Origin: a bacterium | Lineage (GTDB): Bacteria > Myxococcota_A > UBA9160 > UBA4427 | Direction of reading: 5' to 3' | Length of the DNA: 64,000 nt | Assembly: GCA_024742285.1 (NCBI GenBank) | Contig: JANSYR010000001.1 | Location: forward strand, 744,001 to 808,000 | Shown: piece after piece, positions 59,386-64,000 of the stretch | How positions within the stretch are numbered: the stretch's first letter is position 1 | Layout: each line of letters opens with the position of its first letter | Notes under the pieces: model-generated | The model's database searches: none | Told to the model about the DNA's origin: nothing | What the model saw: only the letters and a program-made list of their open reading frames with translations | Position numbers and translations under genes: made by a program

Positions 59386-60906
59386 CTAGTCCGCCGCGAG
59401 CTCTTCGTCGGTGATCTCGAGGCGCTTCACCATCTTCTGGAGCGATTGCCGGGGGATGCCCAGGCGCTCCGCCGCGCCGCTCTTGCTCCCGACCTCGCGA
59501 ATCGCGCGGATCAGCATGTTCCGCTTCAGGCGATCCACCGAGCGGTTGAGGTCCCAATCCTCGATCTCCACCGCCATCCCGCTCGCGAGCGCGAGCGCGT
59601 CGTCTCCCCCGATCGCCGAACCGCCCACGCCGCCACCACGCACGTGCTCCGAGAGATCGTCGAGCCCGATCGTCTCGTCGGGCCCCGCGAGCGCCGCCGT
59701 CCGTTCGATCTCGTTCGCGAGCTCCCGGATGTTGCCCGGCCACGCGTAGCCGACGAGCCGGTCCATCGCGGCGTTCGAGAAGCCCACGAACGCCCGGCCC
59801 ATCCGCTTCGAGGCCTCGTCGAGGAAGTGGTGGGCGAGCGCGGGGATGTCCGAGCTCCGATCACGCAGCGGCGGGAGCGTGATCTCGACGACGCGCAGCC
59901 GGTAGTAGAGATCCTCCCGGAAGCGGCCCTCCTCGACCATCTTCTTCAGGTCCCGGTTCGTCGCCGCCACGACCCGCACGTCGACGGTCCGGGTATCCGA
60001 GGACCCCAGCGGCCGGATCTCGCCGTCCTGGAGCACGCGCAGCAGCCGGACCTGCATGCCCGGCTCGGTCTCCCCGATCTCGTCGAGGAAGATCGTGCCG
60101 CCGTCGGCGACCTCGAAGAGCCCCTTCTTGTCGGCGTGGGCGCCGGTGAACGAGCCGCGCTTGTGACCGAAGAGCTCGCTCTCGAGGAGCGTGTCCGGAA
60201 GCGCGCCACAATTCTGGGCGACGAATTTGCGATCCTTGCGCGGTCCTGCGTAGTGGATCGCCCGGGCCAGCAGATCCTTGCCGGTCCCGGTCTCCCCGGT
60301 CAGGAGGACCGTCGCGTCGGTCTGCGAGACCTTCTGGGTCACGTCGAAGATCTTCCGCATCGCCGGGGCGTCGCCGATGATCCCGTCGAAGGAATACCGC
60401 GCCTCGACCTCGCCGCGGAGATAGACGTTCTCCGCCCGCAGCCGCTCGTTCGCCTCGGCAAGGGCATCCGCGAGCTGGGCGTTCTCGTTCGAGAGCTCGT
60501 AGACCTCGAGGCCCCGCTTCACCGCAATCCGGAGATCGTCCGGCTCCCAGGGCTTCGGGATGTAGCGCCAGATGCGCCCTTCGTTGATCGCGGCGATCAG
60601 GGAAGGCATGTCCGCGTAGCCGGTCAGCATCATCCGGACGGCGCGCGGGTTCCGCTCGATGACCTTCTCGAGGAACTCGACACCGCTCATGCCGGGCATC
60701 ACCTGGTCGGAGATGACCAGCGCGATGTCCTCGCCGCGGTCGAGGATCTCGAGGCCGGCCTCGGCGCTCGTGGCGGTGAAGACCCGGTACTCGAGGCCGA
60801 GGGTGAGCTCCAGGCTCTCGAGGATCGCCTCCTCGTCATCGACGATCAGGATCCCGAAGGCCTTCTCCTCGTCTGCGTTCGGTCGTGCGCCCTCGATCCC
60901 GGCCAT
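59386..60906 (-). CDS. Sigma-54-dependent response regulator (NtrC family)
   Basis: A 506-residue regulator. Receiver domain: residues 15-135 with D67 (VISDQVMPG) the phosphorylated Asp. A linker coiled coil at about 140-165. AAA+ domain: Walker A GETGTGKD at 204-211; the sigma-54 loop reads GSFTGA (251-256), a Ser replacing the usual Ala. C-terminal Fis-type HTH is near 470-495 ([19 protein letters not shown]). It activates promoters recognised by sigma-54 in response to a kinase; the partner may be the sensor at 56745-58532. Start ATG 60904-60906. Confidence 0.94.
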   Translation of the reverse strand: MAGIEGARPNADEEKAFGILIVDDEEAILESLELTLGLEYRVFTATSAEAGLEILDRGEDIALVISDQVMPGMSGVEFLEKVIERNPRAVRMMLTGYADMPSLIAAINEGRIWRYIPKPWEPDDLRIAVKRGLEVYELSNENAQLADALAEANERLRAENVYLRGEVEARYSFDGIIGDAPAMRKIFDVTQKVSQTDATVLLTGETGTGKDLLARAIHYAGPRKDRKFVAQNCGALPDTLLESELFGHKRGSFTGAHADKKGLFEVADGGTIFLDEIGETEPGMQVRLLRVLQDGEIRPLGSSDTRTVDVRVVAATNRDLKKMVEEGRFREDLYYRLRVVEITLPPLRDRSSDIPALAHHFLDEASKRMGRAFVGFSNAAMDRLVGYAWPGNIRELANEIERTAALAGPDETIGLDDLSEHVRGGGVGGSAIGGDDALALASGMAVEIEDWDLNRSVDRLKRNMLIRAIREVGSKSGAAERLGIPRQSLQKMVKRLEITDEELAAD

Positions 60907-60975
60907 GCGGGGACGTTACCGCAACCGGCTACGCCCGGATCCGAGCCCCGATGCGCGCCGGGATCCTCGGCCGGG

Positions 60976-61950
60976 CTAACGGGCTGCGACGAGAGCCTCG
61001 ACGCGATCGATGAAGACGGCTTCGAGCTTCGTTGCGTCGAGGGCGTTGATCTCCTGGACGCCGGTCGGACTCGTGACGTTGATCTCGGTCAGCTTGTCGC
61101 CGATCACGTCGATCCCGACGAAGAAGAGGCCCTGATGCTTCAGGAAGGGGCCGACCCTCGCGACGATCGCGCGGTCCGCGTCGGAGAGCGGGGCCTTCGC
61201 CGCCGATCCGCCGACGTGGAAATTCGCCCGGCTCTCGGCGGCGGTCGGGACGCGCAGGACCGCTCCGATCGGCTCGCCCTCGAGGAGCAGGATCCGCTTG
61301 TCGCCCTGCCGGATCTCGGGGACGTACTCCTGGGCCATGATCGCGCGGCTGCCGAACTCGGTGCTCTGCTCGAGGATCGAGTTCAGGTTCCGGTCGTCCT
61401 CGGTCAGGTGGAAGATCCCTTCGCCGCCCTTGCCGTCGAGGGGCTTGACGATCATCTGCCCGCCGAGCTCCTTCATGAACGCCTTCAGCTCGCCGATCCG
61501 GCGCGTGACCCGGGTCGCGGGCATGAGATCGGCGAACTGGGTCGCGAGGAGCTTCTCGTTGTAGGCGATGACCGAGGCGGGGCGATTCAGGACGAGGGTG
61601 CGCTGGCACACATCGAGGATCTGGGTCGCGACGATGAAGTCCCGGTCGACGGGCGGGTCCTTGCGCTGGAAGGCGACGTCGACCTCCTCGTCGAAATCGA
61701 CCACCCGGGCCTCGCCGCGGGTGACCGGGGCGTCCCTCGAGAGGTCGAGTGTGATGGGCGTACAGCGTGCGCGGACGCGGCCCCGGTCGATCTCGAGATC
61801 CGCCGGATCCACGTAGAGGACGGTGTGCCCCCGCTCCTGGGCCTCCCGCATCATCACGATCGTGGTCGATCCCGCCATGGGCTCGGCCTCGACGGGGTCC
61901 ATGACGAAGGCGAGGACCAGGGTCGGTGACGCGGGGGAAGCGGGGGGCAT
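60976..61950 (-). CDS. gshB: Glutathione synthase
   Basis: A 324-residue ATP-grasp enzyme that joins gamma-glutamylcysteine and glycine. Signatures: AFVMDPVEAE near the start, RKDPPVDRDF and PLDGKGGEGIF in the ATP-grasp loop, GDKRILLLEGEPIG and EINVTSPTGVQEIN near the end. Length matches E. coli GshB (316). ATG 61948-61950 is preceded by GGAG; a GTG at 62046 would add 32 residues of low-quality sequence. It is divergent from the PBP gene. gshA is not in the window. Confidence 0.95.
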   Translation of the reverse strand: MPPASPASPTLVLAFVMDPVEAEPMAGSTTIVMMREAQERGHTVLYVDPADLEIDRGRVRARCTPITLDLSRDAPVTRGEARVVDFDEEVDVAFQRKDPPVDRDFIVATQILDVCQRTLVLNRPASVIAYNEKLLATQFADLMPATRVTRRIGELKAFMKELGGQMIVKPLDGKGGEGIFHLTEDDRNLNSILEQSTEFGSRAIMAQEYVPEIRQGDKRILLLEGEPIGAVLRVPTAAESRANFHVGGSAAKAPLSDADRAIVARVGPFLKHQGLFFVGIDVIGDKLTEINVTSPTGVQEINALDATKLEAVFIDRVEALVAAR

Positions 61951-62088
61951 TCTGAACTCCAGTCGGGCGGCGGGCGTCCGATCCAGGCCTTCAGAGGCCT
62001 CCGGACGGGGCCGGTCGCGGTCGCCGGCGCCGAATCGGTAGCGCACGGGCCGAGGCGTCGGCTAGTTTCTGCAAACACTGGAGTTCAC

Positions 62089-64000
62089 ATGGCTTTTTTC
62101 CGGTCCGGGGGGATCCGGATCGCCCTCGTGATGCTCGCGGTCGTGACCGTCGGCGCCGCGGTCGGCGCGCTGGCGCTCTACGTCTGGCTGATGCGGGACC
62201 TGCCCGATTTCCACAGCCTGGACGACTACGACCCGCCCGTCGTTTCCGAGGTCTACGATCGCGAGGGCCGTCTGATCGGTGAGTTCTACACCGAGAAGCG
62301 ACGGCTCGTCCCGATCGACGAGATCCCCCGCCACGTACAGCTCGCGTTCGTCGCTGCCGAGGACGGTGCCTTCTTCGAACACGAAGGCATCGATCTCGTC
62401 GCGATCGCCCGTGCCGCGATCAACAACCTGCTCGCCCAGCGGATCACCGGCGGGGCGTCCACGATCACCCAGCAGATGGTGAAGAGTCTGCTGCTCACGC
62501 CCGAGCGGACCTACACGCGGAAGATGAAGGAGATCATCCTCTCGCGGCAGATCGAGCAGAACTTCACCAAGGACGAGATCCTCTACCTCTACCTGAACCA
62601 GATCTACTTCGGCGGTGGCGCCTGGGGCGTCGGCCAGGCCTCGCGGACCTACTTCGGGAAGGACGCCCAGAGTCTGACCGTCTCGGAAGCCGCGATGCTC
62701 GCAGGTCTGGTCCAGCGCCCCTCCGCCTACGACCCGCGCCGCAACTTCGACGCCGCGGACGCTCGGCGCCGCTACGTGCTCGGCCGGATGCTCGGCGACG
62801 GGCACATCACCCAGGAGATCTACGACCGCGAGATCGACGTCCCGCCCGTCATCGAGCGCCACCCCGACCTCGAGAATTTCGGCGTCGCCGGCCACTTCAC
62901 CGAGGAGGTCCGCCGCCTCCTCTTCGAGCAGCTCGAAGGCGACCAGGTCCTGAACGACGGCCTGCGGATCGAGACGACCCTCGACGTCGACCTCCAGCGC
63001 GCGGCGAGCAAGGCCGTCCGCGACGGCCTGATCGCCCACGATCGCCGGCGTGGCTACCGCGGCCCGATCCGCCGGGTCGACCTCTCGGCCGAGGGCGCCC
63101 TCGCCGCAGAGCTCGACAAGCTCGCCGAGGAGAACGACGCCGACTATACGCAGATCGAGCTGCCGCCCGCCGTCTCCGCCGACTCCGCGGACGCGCCGGC
63201 GATGGCCGAAGCCGCGGGCCCGCTCGAGGCGCCGGCGGAAGAGCCGGCCGTGGCGGAAGCCGAAACGGAGCCCGAGCCCCGGATCGCGTACTCGATGGAA
63301 GAGGGCGCGAAGCTCCTCGGCGTGGTCGTCGAGGTCGACCCCGACGCGCAGATGGCGCGGATCGACCTCGGACGCGGGCTCGTCGGCGTCGCGAGCCTCG
63401 ACGACGTCGACTGGGCCAAGGAGCCCAACCCCAAGCGGCGGCCGCGCGCAGTCAAGAAGATCCAATCGGTCTTCGCCGAAGGCGACGTCGCGCGCTTCGT
63501 GCGGATCCCCGGCGACGCGGCGGAGATGCCGTCGCTCGTGGCGGAAGCGGAAGCAGCCGAAAAGGCCGCGAAGCCCGCTACGACGGATCGTCCGGTCGAC
63601 GACGCGATGCAGGACACCCCGCCGGACATCGCTCGCCTCGACCTCTGGCAGGAACCGGAAGCCGAGGGCGCGCTCCTCTCGATCGACAACGAGTCCGGCG
63701 ACGTGCTCGCCATGGTCGGCGGCTACGACTTCGAACGAAGCGAGTTCAACCGCGCGGTCCAGGCCCAGCGCCAGCCCGGCTCCGCCTTCAAGCCCTTCAT
63801 CTACGGCGCGGCCCTGACCCGCGGCTTCACGCCGGTCTCGACCCTGATCGACCGGCCGGTCGTCTATACGGACCCGGTCTCCGGCTTCGTGTGGGCGCCG
63901 CGCAACTACGGCCGGAAATTCTATGGGCCGATGACGATGCGCGACGCGCTCAAGAGGTCGGTCAACAACGCGACGGTCCACCTCTTCCGGGACCTCGGCG
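62089..64000 (+). CDS. mrcA: Class A penicillin-binding protein (partial)
   Basis: The gene runs off the right edge; 637 codons are seen. A membrane anchor spans about 9-34. The glycosyltransferase glutamate is E91 in AEDGAFFEHEG; the second motif is STITQQMVKSLLL. Residues 360-400 form an Ala/Glu/Pro-rich insert, followed by an OB-type domain (VGVASLDDVDWAKEP). The transpeptidase nucleophile is S565 in PGSAFKPF; S624 and N626 in RSVNNA form the second motif. It polymerises and cross-links peptidoglycan. ATG 62089-62091, with GGAG upstream. Confidence 0.94.
   Translation, partial: MAFFRSGGIRIALVMLAVVTVGAAVGALALYVWLMRDLPDFHSLDDYDPPVVSEVYDREGRLIGEFYTEKRRLVPIDEIPRHVQLAFVAAEDGAFFEHEGIDLVAIARAAINNLLAQRITGGASTITQQMVKSLLLTPERTYTRKMKEIILSRQIEQNFTKDEILYLYLNQIYFGGGAWGVGQASRTYFGKDAQSLTVSEAAMLAGLVQRPSAYDPRRNFDAADARRRYVLGRMLGDGHITQEIYDREIDVPPVIERHPDLENFGVAGHFTEEVRRLLFEQLEGDQVLNDGLRIETTLDVDLQRAASKAVRDGLIAHDRRRGYRGPIRRVDLSAEGALAAELDKLAEENDADYTQIELPPAVSADSADAPAMAEAAGPLEAPAEEPAVAEAETEPEPRIAYSMEEGAKLLGVVVEVDPDAQMARIDLGRGLVGVASLDDVDWAKEPNPKRRPRAVKKIQSVFAEGDVARFVRIPGDAAEMPSLVAEAEAAEKAAKPATTDRPVDDAMQDTPPDIARLDLWQEPEAEGALLSIDNESGDVLAMVGGYDFERSEFNRAVQAQRQPGSAFKPFIYGAALTRGFTPVSTLIDRPVVYTDPVSGFVWAPRNYGRKFYGPMTMRDALKRSVNNATVHLFRDLG

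Overview
This 64-kb window is GC-rich chromosomal DNA from a Gram-negative bacterium, most likely from a deltaproteobacterial/Myxococcota-like lineage. Support for this includes an aa3-type cytochrome oxidase operon, a PEP-CTERM protein, two PAS-type sensor kinases, an F420-type (LLM) oxidoreductase, cytochrome P450 and Rieske oxygenases, and a selenocysteine elongation factor. The phylum is inferred from gene content; there is no rRNA or marker tree here. I saw no tRNA or rRNA genes, CRISPR arrays, insertion sequences or prophage.

Layout. 0-5 kb: LLM oxidoreductase, metallo-beta-lactamase lipoprotein, amidase and a 7TM sensor kinase, all on minus. 5-12 kb: a minus-strand cytochrome c oxidase operon (diheme cytochrome c, 42-residue membrane peptide, CoxII, CoxI, CoxIII, CoxIV, a second CoxIII-like protein, small CxxC membrane protein), with a DUF420 gene upstream. 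12-29 kb: mixed lipid/xenobiotic-type metabolism and envelope genes (two phosphotransferases, two MFS transporters, Rieske oxygenase, P450, PhoD phosphatase, OmpA protein, thioesterase and others). 29.6-34.1 kb: serS-selB, a DUF4160/DUF2442 pair, and a convergent membrane redoxin gene interrupted in frame by UGA, read here as selenocysteine. 34.2-41.9 kb: seven divergent complex I membrane-arm genes (nuoA, H, J, K, L, M, N) with no peripheral-arm genes. 42-50 kb: gpsA, feoAB, a lipoprotein and a large flippase/alkaline-phosphatase-superfamily fusion. 50-64 kb: repair, stress and envelope genes (msrB, aat, LOG, a trans-sulfuration enzyme, PEP-CTERM protein, sensor kinase, ogt, NtrC-type regulator, gshB) and the start of a class A penicillin-binding protein.

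Three things stand out. (1) A selenocysteine locus: SerRS charges tRNA(Sec), SelB decodes UGA, and a probable UGA-containing redoxin (W-U-P-Y-C) with a SECIS-like hairpin lies about 0.6 kb past selB. (2) A membrane-arm-only complex I relative in which most proton-channel Glu/Lys residues appear replaced, suggesting a repurposed complex. (3) Small-scale DNA architecture: a gene junction expanded by a 32-bp repeat into a chain of ATGA-coupled 11-codon mini-ORFs, a six-fold 13-bp repeat over a stop codon, and two families of dispersed hairpins, one of which sits immediately after stop codons in sense orientation.
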